From: Microbacteriaceae bacterium UBA6152
GTDB lineage: Bacteria > Actinomycetota > Actinomycetes > Actinomycetales > Microbacteriaceae
Length of the DNA: 13,157 bases
Assembly: GCA_002423075.1 (NCBI GenBank)
Contig: DIUS01000117.1
Coordinates: 1 to 13,157 of the forward strand
Direction of reading: 5' to 3'
The notes beneath the pieces are model-generated. The model ran no database searches and had not been told where the DNA came from. It saw nothing but the letters and a program-made list of their open reading frames with translations. A program made the translations under genes and the position numbers. Of this stretch, positions 7,170-13,157 are shown piece after piece. Position 1 is the stretch's first letter. The number at the start of each line of letters is the position of its first letter.

Positions 7170-7843
7170 GACCGCACGAGATCACGAAGTCGGCTCGCGT
7201 GCTCATCGACTATGGGTTCATAACCTTCGAAGTATGACCTTGGAATATGCGGATTATTGAGCGTCGCCCCTCGGCTTACGAGGTAGGTGGCTCGTAGTCC
7301 CAGAATCTCGACCATGCGGGCCAGTGAGTACCCATCTGGCAGATCTCTGAATTCGCGATACTGAGCTGCATTCCACTGCTTTTTCATGATCTGTTTTGCA
7401 TCCTCAACGCCATAAACCTGCTTGGCTCCGAGGATGGAGAGCACTGTGGACTCCACAACCGCGCCGGGTAGAACATCCACCAGAGCGAAGTCCGGCCGAA
7501 CGTAGGCTTCCATTGACGAAATCCATGGCTCCATGTCGGATGGCGAAGCGTAGAGGCAGTGAAGAAGCTTGCCTCCAGTGCCGTCGTAGACCGCGAAAAG
7601 CCAGTGCAGATTGTCACGCCACTTCCGAACGTGATCCGGGCCAAAATCCCGAACCGTCGAGAATGACTTGCCGGTGGTCGACTTCAACTCGAAGTTGATG
7701 ATCTGCCCATCGATGATCAGTTGCGCATCCACGTCACTGCGCCCACGATCGCTTGGCACATTCAGATTGAATAGCTGAATCATTTGGTTTTCACGAGCAT
7801 CATCTTGAACCGGCACAAGTTGGATTCTTTCAGAACGCCTCAT
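7130..7843 (-). CDS. Putative type II restriction endonuclease with PD-(D/E)XK-like motif
   Basis: I do not recognise the family. With the ATG at 7843 the protein is 237 aa. Near the N-terminus, NLNVPSDRGRSDVDAQL is followed 12 residues after Asp39 by FELKST, giving Asp39-x12-Glu52-x-Lys54. This is the spacing and context of a PD-(D/E)XK nuclease core: an acidic residue, then E-x-K on the next beta strand. The remainder is mixed alpha/beta with no membrane segment. It sits 3' to 3' against the C5-methyltransferase with a 40-bp overlap and shares its lower GC, so it is probably the cognate restriction enzyme. The frame is open upstream to 7930, but that start lies inside a hairpin and gives a Pro/Arg-rich leader. 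A GTG (V39 of the longer frame, at 7816) and an ATG at 7783 are other possible starts. No good Shine-Dalgarno marks any of them. Alternatives: a nicking or repair nuclease, or an inactive remnant. Confidence 0.72.
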   Translation of the reverse strand: MRRSERIQLVPVQDDARENQMIQLFNLNVPSDRGRSDVDAQLIIDGQIINFELKSTTGKSFSTVRDFGPDHVRKWRDNLHWLFAVYDGTGGKLLHCLYASPSDMEPWISSMEAYVRPDFALVDVLPGAVVESTVLSILGAKQVYGVEDAKQIMKKQWNAAQYREFRDLPDGYSLARMVEILGLRATYLVSRGATLNNPHIPRSYFEGYEPIVDEHASRLRDLVRSYLKEAATLPATS

Positions 7844-7895
7844 GTTCTGTGATGGACGTTGCCCTCTTTGAGAATCCGGAGGTCTAAAGAAGTGC

Positions 7896-7931
7896 CTTGG
7901 TGGCGGCCCACCGCGGTGAGACGCCACCAAG
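7896..7931 (-). terminator. Hairpin downstream of aceB, probable terminator
   Basis: Perfect 10-bp arms CTTGGTGGCG (7896-7905) and CGCCACCAAG (7922-7931) enclose a 16-nt loop that contains its own 10-bp palindrome, CACCGCGGTG. It begins 14 bp after the aceB stop. In the minus direction the stem is followed by GGCACTTCTTTAG, only weakly T-rich. It also separates aceB from the nuclease gene on the same strand. Confidence 0.6.
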
Positions 7932-7944
7932 CTCCAGCGAAAGG

Positions 7945-9606
7945 TCAGGCAGCGGCAAACTCGTGCGCCTGCTCTTCACGAGGCGAATCCTCGCGCTCCA
8001 CGAGGAACCGCGCGTACGCCGGCACCGTCAGGAAGGTCGGGAAGTCTTCCTGCAGCGTCACGGCACGGAAGACCTCCTCAGCCTCGTCGAGCTTGTGGCC
8101 TTCGGGGGTGGGTAGCTCCGCGAGCACTTCGCGCAGCATCCGCTCCACGAGCTGGCGCGTGATGGCCTCGCCCTCGACGGTGCGGTGGTCTTGGTGCATC
8201 CACTGCCACAGCTGCGAACGGCTGATCTCGGCCGTCGCGGCGTCTTCCATGAGATCGTCGATAGCGGCAGCGCCGACACCGCGCAGCCATGACTCGAGGT
8301 AGCGCACCGTGATCGACACATTCGCGCGAACGCCAGCGAGGGTCACCTCGCCGCCCGCCGAACGGATGTCGAGCAGGTCGCTCGCCGTCACGTGCACCTC
8401 GTCGCGCGTGCGCTCGAGCTGGTTCGGCCGGTCGGCCAGCACCGCGTCGAACTCGGCGCGCGCCGTCGGGATGAGATCGGGATGCGCGACCCACGAGCCG
8501 TCGAAACCGTCACGAGCCTCGCGGCGCTTGTCGGCGGCGACGCGCTCGAGCGCTCGCTCGGTCACCTCGGGGCTGCGGCGGTTGGGGATGAATGCGCTCA
8601 TGCCGCCGATCGCGTGGGCGCCCCGCTTGTGGCAGGTCTGCACGAGCAGCTCGGTGTAGGCGCGCATGAACGGCAGCGTCATCAAGATCTGGTCGCGGTC
8701 GGGCAGCACGAAGCGCTGGCCGCGGTTGCGGTAGTTCTTGATGATCGAGAACACGTAGTCCCACCGGCCGGCGTTGAGTCCGGCGCAGTGGTCGCGCAGC
8801 TCGTAGAGAATCTCGTCCATCTCGAACGCGGCCGGGAAGGTCTCGATGAGCACGGTCGCACGAATCGTGCCGTGCGGCAGCCCGAGTTCGGCCTCGGCGA
8901 ACGAGAACACGTCGTTCCAGAGGCGGGCCTCGCGGTGGTTCTCGAGCTTCGGCAGGTAGAAGTACGGCCCCCGGCCGCGAGCGATGAGCTCGGCCGCGTT
9001 GTGGAAGACGTAGAGCCCGAAGTCGACGAGGCTCGCACTGGCCGCGTAGGTGCGGCCGCTGCGGTCGGTGTGCTCGAGGTGCTTCTCGACGAGGTGCCAG
9101 CCGCGCGGACGCATGACGATCGTCGGGGTGCGCTCGGCAGTCACGCGGTACTGCTTGCCTTCCGGCGACGTGAATTCGAGCTCGTCGCGAATCGCATCCT
9201 TGAGCGACAGCTGCCCCTCGATGAGGTTGCCCCACGTCGGGCTCGTCGCGTCTTCGAGATCGGCGAGCCAGACGTTGGCGCGCGAGTTGAGCGCGTTGAT
9301 CGTCATCTTCGGGTCGCACGGGCCCGTGATCTCGACGCGACGGTCCTCGAGACCGGGGCCGGCCCCGGCGACGCGCCAGTCAGCATCCGTGCGAATGTGC
9401 TCCGTGTCGGGCAAGAAGCGCAGGTCGCGCCCATTGCCGAGGTCGTAACGCAGCTGCATGCGCTCGGCGAGCAGCCCGTGGCGGCGGCCAGCGAACCGGT
9501 GCTGCAGCTGCTCGACGAAGGCCAGAGCATCCGGCGTCAAGATCTCGTCGTAGCGCGGCCGCATCGGGCCATTGATCGTGAGTGATGTGCTGGTGTGGGT
9601 GTTCAT
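7945..9606 (-). CDS. aceB: Malate synthase A
   Basis: Second enzyme of the glyoxylate shunt, condensing glyoxylate with acetyl-CoA to malate in the cytoplasm. It is 553 aa, normal for the A isoform and shorter than the G isoform of about 720. Visible motifs: MRPRGWH at about 165-171 with the catalytic arginine region, ATVLIETFPAAFEMDEI at 250-266, and the malate synthase signature RDHCAGLNAGRWDYVF at 271-286. FDGSWVAHPD, the region of the catalytic aspartate, comes later. The ATG at 9606 has GGAG about 7 nt upstream. It lies 28 bp after aceA on the same strand with no hairpin between, so the two are co-transcribed. A hairpin follows its stop codon. Confidence 0.96.
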   Translation of the reverse strand: MNTHTSTSLTINGPMRPRYDEILTPDALAFVEQLQHRFAGRRHGLLAERMQLRYDLGNGRDLRFLPDTEHIRTDADWRVAGAGPGLEDRRVEITGPCDPKMTINALNSRANVWLADLEDATSPTWGNLIEGQLSLKDAIRDELEFTSPEGKQYRVTAERTPTIVMRPRGWHLVEKHLEHTDRSGRTYAASASLVDFGLYVFHNAAELIARGRGPYFYLPKLENHREARLWNDVFSFAEAELGLPHGTIRATVLIETFPAAFEMDEILYELRDHCAGLNAGRWDYVFSIIKNYRNRGQRFVLPDRDQILMTLPFMRAYTELLVQTCHKRGAHAIGGMSAFIPNRRSPEVTERALERVAADKRREARDGFDGSWVAHPDLIPTARAEFDAVLADRPNQLERTRDEVHVTASDLLDIRSAGGEVTLAGVRANVSITVRYLESWLRGVGAAAIDDLMEDAATAEISRSQLWQWMHQDHRTVEGEAITRQLVERMLREVLAELPTPEGHKLDEAEEVFRAVTLQEDFPTFLTVPAYARFLVEREDSPREEQAHEFAAA

Positions 9607-9634
9607 GATCGTCTCCGTATCTCGTTCGAGAGGT

Positions 9635-10930
9635 TTAGTGGAACTGCTCTGACTCGGTGGAGCCGACGAGTGCCAGGGTCGCGCTCTCGGGGTTGAGAGC
9701 CGTGGCGATGCGGTCGAAGTAGCCGGTGCCCACTTCGCGTTGGTGCTTGGTGGCGGTGTAGCCGTGAGCCTCGGAGGCGAACTCGGCCTCCTGCAGCTCG
9801 ACGTAGGCGCTCATCTGGCGGTCGCGGTAGCCGCTCGCCAGCTCGAACATGCCGTGGTTGAGCGAGTGGAACCCCGCCAGGGTGATGAACTGGAACGCGT
9901 AGCCCATCGCCGACAGCTCGCGCTGAAACTTTGCGATGGTGTCGTCGTCGAGGTGGCGCTTCCAGTTGAACGACGGCGAGCAGTTGTAGGCGAGCTTCTT
10001 GCCGGGGAACTGTGCATGGATGCTCTCCGCGAAGGTGCGCGCCAACTCGAGGTCGGGCTCGCTCGACTCGACCCAGAGCATGTCGGCGTACTCGGCGTAG
10101 GCGTGCCCGCGCGCGAGCACCGGACCGATGCCGGGCTCGACCTCGTAAAAACCTTCGGCCGTGCGGCCGCCGGTGAGGAATGGCTTGTCGCGGTCATCCA
10201 CGTCGCTCGTGATGAGGGTGGCGGCGAGCGAGTCGGTGCGCGCGATAACGATCGTGGGCACGTCGGCGACATCGGCAGCGAGGCGCGCGGCGTTAAGTGT
10301 GCGGATGTGCTGACTCGTCGGCACGAGCACCTTGCCGCCCATGTGGCCGCACTTCTTCTCGCTCGCGAGCTGGTCTTCCCAGTGCACGCCCGCCGCGCCA
10401 GCCTCGATCATGCTGTGCATGAGCTCGTAGGCGTTGAGCGGGCCGCCGAAGCCGGCCTCGGCGTCGGCGACGATCGGGGCCAACCAGTCCCTTTCGTCCT
10501 GTTCGATCTGACCTGCTCTGAGCAAGGCATTGTTGATGCGGCGCACGACGGCGGGCACCGAATTGGCCGGGTAGAGGCTCTGGTCGGGGTAGGTCTGGCC
10601 CGAGAGGTTGGCGTCGGCGGCGACCTGCCAGCCGCTCAGGTAGATGGCCTTGAGGCCCGCGCGCACCTGCTGCACGGCCTGGTTGCCGGTGAGGGCGCCA
10701 AGGGCATAGGTCCACTCCTCGGGGTGGTCCGTGTTGGCCTGAATCTGCTCCCACAGCTTCTCGGCGCCGCGGCGTGCGAGCGTGCGCTCCTCGCGCACGG
10801 GGCCGCGCAGCGCGATGACATCCTCCGCGGTGTAGTCGCGTCGCACGCCATTCCAGCGCGCGTCGGTCTTCCAGCGGCTCTCGAGCTCGGCGGCGGTCTC
10901 GATCTGGTCGCCCGGTCGGTGGTTTGTCAT
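9635..10930 (-). CDS. aceA: Isocitrate lyase
   Basis: First enzyme of the glyoxylate shunt, cleaving isocitrate to glyoxylate and succinate in the cytoplasm. It is 431 aa from the ATG at 10930, the usual length for the short actinobacterial form. The active-site signature KKCGHM is at 192-197 with catalytic Cys194. GFGGPLNAYELM (160-171) and YNCSPSFNWKRHLDD are also typical. The frame is open upstream to 11029, but the ATG at 10930 has a GGAG Shine-Dalgarno 7 nt before it and gives the standard N-terminus (MTNHRPGDQI). It is first gene of the aceA-aceB operon and is divergent from a RamB-type regulator across 139 bp. That is the expected place for carbon-source control of acetate growth. Confidence 0.96.
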   Translation of the reverse strand: MTNHRPGDQIETAAELESRWKTDARWNGVRRDYTAEDVIALRGPVREERTLARRGAEKLWEQIQANTDHPEEWTYALGALTGNQAVQQVRAGLKAIYLSGWQVAADANLSGQTYPDQSLYPANSVPAVVRRINNALLRAGQIEQDERDWLAPIVADAEAGFGGPLNAYELMHSMIEAGAAGVHWEDQLASEKKCGHMGGKVLVPTSQHIRTLNAARLAADVADVPTIVIARTDSLAATLITSDVDDRDKPFLTGGRTAEGFYEVEPGIGPVLARGHAYAEYADMLWVESSEPDLELARTFAESIHAQFPGKKLAYNCSPSFNWKRHLDDDTIAKFQRELSAMGYAFQFITLAGFHSLNHGMFELASGYRDRQMSAYVELQEAEFASEAHGYTATKHQREVGTGYFDRIATALNPESATLALVGSTESEQFH

Positions 10931-11011
10931 GAGGTTCTCCTGAAGGTCGGTGGTTCGAGGTCGTGGGAGCCACTCTGTGCGAAGAAACAGCCTCGAAACT
11001 TGTTCTGCACG

Positions 11012-11035
11012 ACTGAAATATCGGCGCATTTCAGT
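11012..11035. promoter_or_regulatory. Perfect inverted repeat between aceA and the RamB-type gene, candidate operator
   Basis: ACTGAAAT (11012-11019) and ATTTCAGT (11028-11035) are exact inverted copies separated by 8 bp (ATCGGCGC). TGCAC also flanks the dyad on both sides (11006-11010 and 11036-11040). The right arm touches the -35 of the RamB-type gene, and the dyad lies 82-105 bp upstream of the aceA ATG. It is a natural candidate site for autoregulation and aceA control. It does not obviously match the Corynebacterium RamB site as I recall it. Confidence 0.6.
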
Positions 11036-11063
11036 TGCACCGAAATCCGCTCCGTGTCAGGCT
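11035..11063 (+). promoter_or_regulatory. Probable leaderless promoter of the RamB-type gene
   Basis: A -35 TTGCAC (11035-11040) and a -10-like CAGGCT (11058-11063) are 17 nt apart. The ATG at 11070 follows the -10 by 6 nt with no Shine-Dalgarno. No equally clear promoter was found for aceA on the other strand. Confidence 0.5.
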
Positions 11064-11069
11064 CGCCGC

Positions 11070-12539
11070 ATGCTCGATTCGACGACCACCAGCCCGCAGG
11101 CTGAAGACGTGCTTGACCCTCTGACTCTCGGCCACCGAATCCGCGCCCTGCGCACCGGCGCCGGCTTGACCCTCGCCGAGGTCGCCGAGTCCATCGGCAT
11201 CGCGACCTCGCACTTGAGCGTGCTCGAGAACGGCAAGCGCGAGGCGAAGCTCAGCGAACTGCAGGCGATCGCGCGGGCCGTCGGCGCGAGCCTCGACGAC
11301 CTGCTGAGCGCCGAACCGCTCACGGGGCGCGCGGCGCTCGAGGTCGAGCTCGCGCGGGTGCAGGCTGGCCCGCTGTTCGCGAGTCTGGGCATCCCGCCCC
11401 TGCCCCTGCGCAAGAGCGTCAGCGACGAAGCGATCGAGACGGTGCTCGCCTTGCACGCCGAACTGCAGCGCGTGCACAGCGAGCGTGCCGCGACGCCCGA
11501 AGAGGCCCGCCGTGCGAACACCGAGCTGCGCCGCACGATGCGCGCGCGGGGCAACTACTTCGGCGAACTCGAGCAGCAGGCAGCACACCTGCTGAAAGCC
11601 GTCGGCCACGAGGGCGGCCCGCTCTCGCAGCGCCTCGCCGCCGAGCTCGCCACCCATCTCGGCTTCACCCTGCACTATGTCGGCGACCTGCCTGCCTCGA
11701 CCCGCTCGGTCACCGACCTCGAGCACGGGCGCATCTACCTGCCCGTCAACAATGCCCCGGGTCGGGATGCTCGCACGACGCTCCTGCAAGCCCTCGCCGG
11801 CCACGTGCTCGGGCGATCAGAGCCGCGCGACTACGCCGAGTTCCTCCACCAGCGCGTCGAGACCAACTACCTTGCCGCCGCGCTGCTCATTCCGGAGGCC
11901 GACGCCGTGACCTTCCTGCAGCGGGCCAAAGAGCGCCGCGAGCTCGCCGTCGAAGACCTGCGCGACGCCTTCGCGGTCTCGTACGAGACGGCCGCGCATC
12001 GCTTCACGAACCTGGCAACCGAGCACCTCGGCATTCCCGTGCACTTCTTGAAGGTCTCGTCGCAGGGCGTGCTCTCGAAGGCCTACGAGAACGACTCGGT
12101 ACAGTTTCCGACCGATGCCCTCGGTGCCGTCGAAGGGCAGCTCGTGTGCCGCAAGTGGTCGGCGCGCCAGGTGTTCGACGAGCCCGACCGCTTCAGCCCA
12201 TACCACCAGTACACCGACAAGCCCACGGGCACCTACTGGTGCACCTCGCGCATCGAGTCGGGCGCGGGCGGCGACTTCTCGATCTCGGTCGGCACTCCGT
12301 TCGCGCACGTCAAGTGGTTCCGCGGCCGCGAGACCGACCGGCGCGGGGCGTCGACCTGCCCCTCGCCCGAGTGCTGCCGCACAGCCCCCGAGTCGTTGGC
12401 CGCCCGCTGGTCGGGGCGAGCGCGGCCGCAAGCGCGCATCCCCGTCAGCTTGCTCGCGACGTTGCCGACCGAATCGTTCCCCGGCGTCGACCAGACCGAG
12501 GTCTTCGGCTTTCTCGAGCGGCACGCGCCGACCCCGTGA
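11070..12539 (+). CDS. ramB: RamB/ScfR-type transcriptional regulator (XRE HTH plus IrrE-like domain)
   Basis: DNA-binding protein of 489 aa, the family's normal size. Residues about 18-78 form an XRE-type helix-turn-helix (LTLGHRIRALRTGAGLTLAE, then HLSVLENGKREAKLSELQAI). A middle ImmA/IrrE-like (DUF955) domain ends in VETNYLAAALLIPEADAV. The C-terminal ScfR-type domain carries a CRKWS...TYWC...CPSPECC cysteine pattern. Where active IrrE-type domains have HExxH, this protein reads QALAG (in TLLQALAGHVLGR), so it is probably not a peptidase and the domain may only sense a ligand. Relatives such as RamB of Corynebacterium control aceA, aceB and acetate genes. The divergent aceA here fits that. 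The ATG at 11070 is preferred over an in-frame start at 10950, which would run back through the dyad and promoter. The exact symbol is an inference. Confidence 0.85.
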   Translation: MLDSTTTSPQAEDVLDPLTLGHRIRALRTGAGLTLAEVAESIGIATSHLSVLENGKREAKLSELQAIARAVGASLDDLLSAEPLTGRAALEVELARVQAGPLFASLGIPPLPLRKSVSDEAIETVLALHAELQRVHSERAATPEEARRANTELRRTMRARGNYFGELEQQAAHLLKAVGHEGGPLSQRLAAELATHLGFTLHYVGDLPASTRSVTDLEHGRIYLPVNNAPGRDARTTLLQALAGHVLGRSEPRDYAEFLHQRVETNYLAAALLIPEADAVTFLQRAKERRELAVEDLRDAFAVSYETAAHRFTNLATEHLGIPVHFLKVSSQGVLSKAYENDSVQFPTDALGAVEGQLVCRKWSARQVFDEPDRFSPYHQYTDKPTGTYWCTSRIESGAGGDFSISVGTPFAHVKWFRGRETDRRGASTCPSPECCRTAPESLAARWSGRARPQARIPVSLLATLPTESFPGVDQTEVFGFLERHAPTP

Positions 12540-12549
12540 CCCGACCTGC

Positions 12550-12627
12550 TGTTCGCAACTCAGGCTGAGCCGCCAAATGTGCCGGGTTCGTGCGGCACAA
12601 AGGTGCGCTCAGCCTGAGTTGCGAACA
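12550..12627. repeat. 78-bp palindromic element with 21-bp perfect arms
   Basis: Left arm 12550-12570 and right arm 12607-12627 are exact inverted copies over 21 bp. Inside is a 7-nt by 7-nt mismatched internal loop, then a second stem TGTGCCG (12578-12584) with CGGCACA (12593-12599) and an 8-nt loop. Each arm contains its own near-palindrome, CTCAGGCTGAG or CTCAGCCTGAG. It starts 11 bp after the RamB-type stop and ends 10 bp before the -10 of the GntR gene. There is no T-run. It could act as a terminator, but the length and symmetry also suit a mobile or dispersed palindromic repeat. Confidence 0.75.
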
Positions 12628-12637
12628 CCGCCGACGA

Positions 12638-12643
12638 TACGCT
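12638..12643 (+). promoter_or_regulatory. -10 element of a probable leaderless GntR promoter
   Basis: TACGCT followed by CGGCGC and the ATG at 12650. A -35 at 17 nt would fall in the right arm of the palindromic element (12615-12620), where no good match is seen. Confidence 0.45.
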
Positions 12644-12649
12644 CGGCGC

Positions 12650-13006
12650 ATGATGTTCACGATCGACGCGAGCGCGGCGACGCCGCCGTTCGAGCAACTG
12701 CGCGTGCAGGTGCGCGACGCGGTTGCAGCCGGCGAGCTCGCCGCGGGCGCGAAGCTGCCGACCGTGCGCGCGCTCGCCGACGAGCTCGGCCTCGCGGTGA
12801 ACACCGTCGCCCGCGCCTATCGCGAGCTCGAGACTGACGGCGTCATCGAGACCCGGGGTCGAGCTGGCTCGTTCGTCGCGCCCCAAGGGGACGCGGCCAG
12901 TCAGCAGGCGCAGGTCGCCGCCCGCGAATTCGTCGACCGGGCTCGACGACTCGGTCTCGACGACGCGAGCGCGCTCGACCTGGTGCGCGCCGCGCAGCGC
13001 GGCTAG
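12650..13006 (+). CDS. GntR family regulator, YtrA-like small form
   Basis: Transcription factor of 118 aa. Residues about 12-76 are a GntR winged helix-turn-helix: PPFEQLRVQVRDAVAAGEL, then KLPTVRALADELGLAVNTVARAYRELETDGVIETRGRAGSFV. Only about 40 residues follow, too short for an FadR or HutC effector domain, which fits the YtrA type. YtrA-type regulators usually precede ABC transporter genes, but none follows here; the next gene is convergent. Two tandem ATGs (12650, 12653) are possible starts; the first is 6 nt from the -10. The open frame back to 12590 runs through the palindrome and is rejected. The stop codon overlaps the stop of the convergent PutA-like gene. Targets are unknown. Confidence 0.88.
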   Translation: MMFTIDASAATPPFEQLRVQVRDAVAAGELAAGAKLPTVRALADELGLAVNTVARAYRELETDGVIETRGRAGSFVAPQGDAASQQAQVAAREFVDRARRLGLDDASALDLVRAAQRG

Positions 13007-13157
13007 AGCGGCAGCTTGGCGAGAGCCGGGAACGGGTTGCCGAAGCGATGCACCGTCATCGACACGGCCTGCTCGCGCACGAAGGGCAGCAGCTCGACCC
13101 GGCCCGCGGCCGTCACGGCCCCCGAGTAGATCGCGACATCGGGGTCGCCGTCGAGCG
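13003..13157 (-). CDS. putA: C-terminal end of a PutA-like proline / P5C dehydrogenase, cut by window edge
   Basis: About 50 codons at the right edge read DVAIYSGAVTAAGRVELLPF, then VREQAVSMTVHRFGNPFPAL and a short tail to TAG at 13003-13005. The GRVELLPF...REQAVSMTVHRFGNP pattern is what I recall at the end of actinobacterial bifunctional proline dehydrogenase / L-glutamate-gamma-semialdehyde dehydrogenases, which oxidise proline to glutamate. None of the catalytic domains is in the window, so the assignment rests on this tail only. It is convergent with the GntR gene, and the two TAG stops share the palindrome CTAG. Confidence 0.7.
   Translation of the reverse strand, partial: LDGDPDVAIYSGAVTAAGRVELLPFVREQAVSMTVHRFGNPFPALAKLPL

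Noticed and set aside
7844..7930. Longer N-terminus for the nuclease-like protein starting at 7930
   Set aside because: The start falls inside the aceB hairpin and the added residues are Pro/Arg-rich and unlike a protein N-terminus.
8392..9585. Long plus-strand frame of 397 codons opposite aceB
   Set aside because: Antisense shadow typical of high-GC coding DNA; aceB carries the family signature over the same bases.
9740..11104. Long plus-strand frame of 454 codons opposite aceA
   Set aside because: Antisense shadow of isocitrate lyase, running on through the promoter region; no recognisable domain.
1..13157. CRISPR array, tRNA, rRNA or insertion sequence
   Set aside because: No regularly spaced repeats, cloverleaf, ribosomal sequence or transposase were seen on either strand.

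Overview
The window is high-GC DNA (roughly two thirds G+C by eye) with actinobacterial gene families, GTG as well as ATG starts, and several promoters that appear leaderless. The gene set (glyoxylate shunt with a divergent RamB-type regulator, a DtxR/IdeR-type iron box, actinobacterial PutA tail) fits a high-GC actinobacterium. Microbacteriaceae is my best guess, but it is a guess. The taxon cannot be proved from this window.

Layout from left to right. (1) Positions 1-1204, minus: kynureninase (kynU), cut by the left edge. (2) 1359-5226, minus: an iron(III)-type ABC importer in the order lipoprotein, fused double permease, ATPase (fbpA-fbpB-fbpC). It is read from a promoter whose -10 lies inside a near-consensus DtxR/IdeR box. 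(3) 5368-5805, plus: an Lrp/AsnC regulator. (4) 5997-7843: a two-gene block of lower GC, with a C5-cytosine DNA methyltransferase on plus and a PD-(D/E)XK nuclease-like protein on minus. The two are convergent and overlap by 40 bp at their 3' ends, and look like an acquired type II restriction-modification module. (5) 7945-10930, minus: the glyoxylate shunt operon aceA-aceB. (6) 11070-12539, plus: a RamB/ScfR-type regulator divergent from aceA, with a perfect 8-bp-arm dyad between them. (7) 12550-12627: a long palindromic element. (8) 12650-13006, plus: a small YtrA-like GntR regulator. (9) 13003-13157, minus: the C-terminal end of a PutA-like proline/P5C dehydrogenase.

How the parts work together. 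The Fbp system probably imports ferric iron when DtxR/IdeR is released under iron limitation. Isocitrate lyase and malate synthase allow growth on acetate or fatty acids, and the divergent RamB-type protein is the expected regulator of that pair. KynU and PutA are amino-acid catabolic functions. The R-M pair is the only clearly accessory piece, and its nuclease is the least recognisable protein here. A recurring 15-nt pattern (-10 hexamer, CTCG-rich 6-nt gap, ATG) precedes four separate genes and suggests leaderless transcripts are common in this organism.
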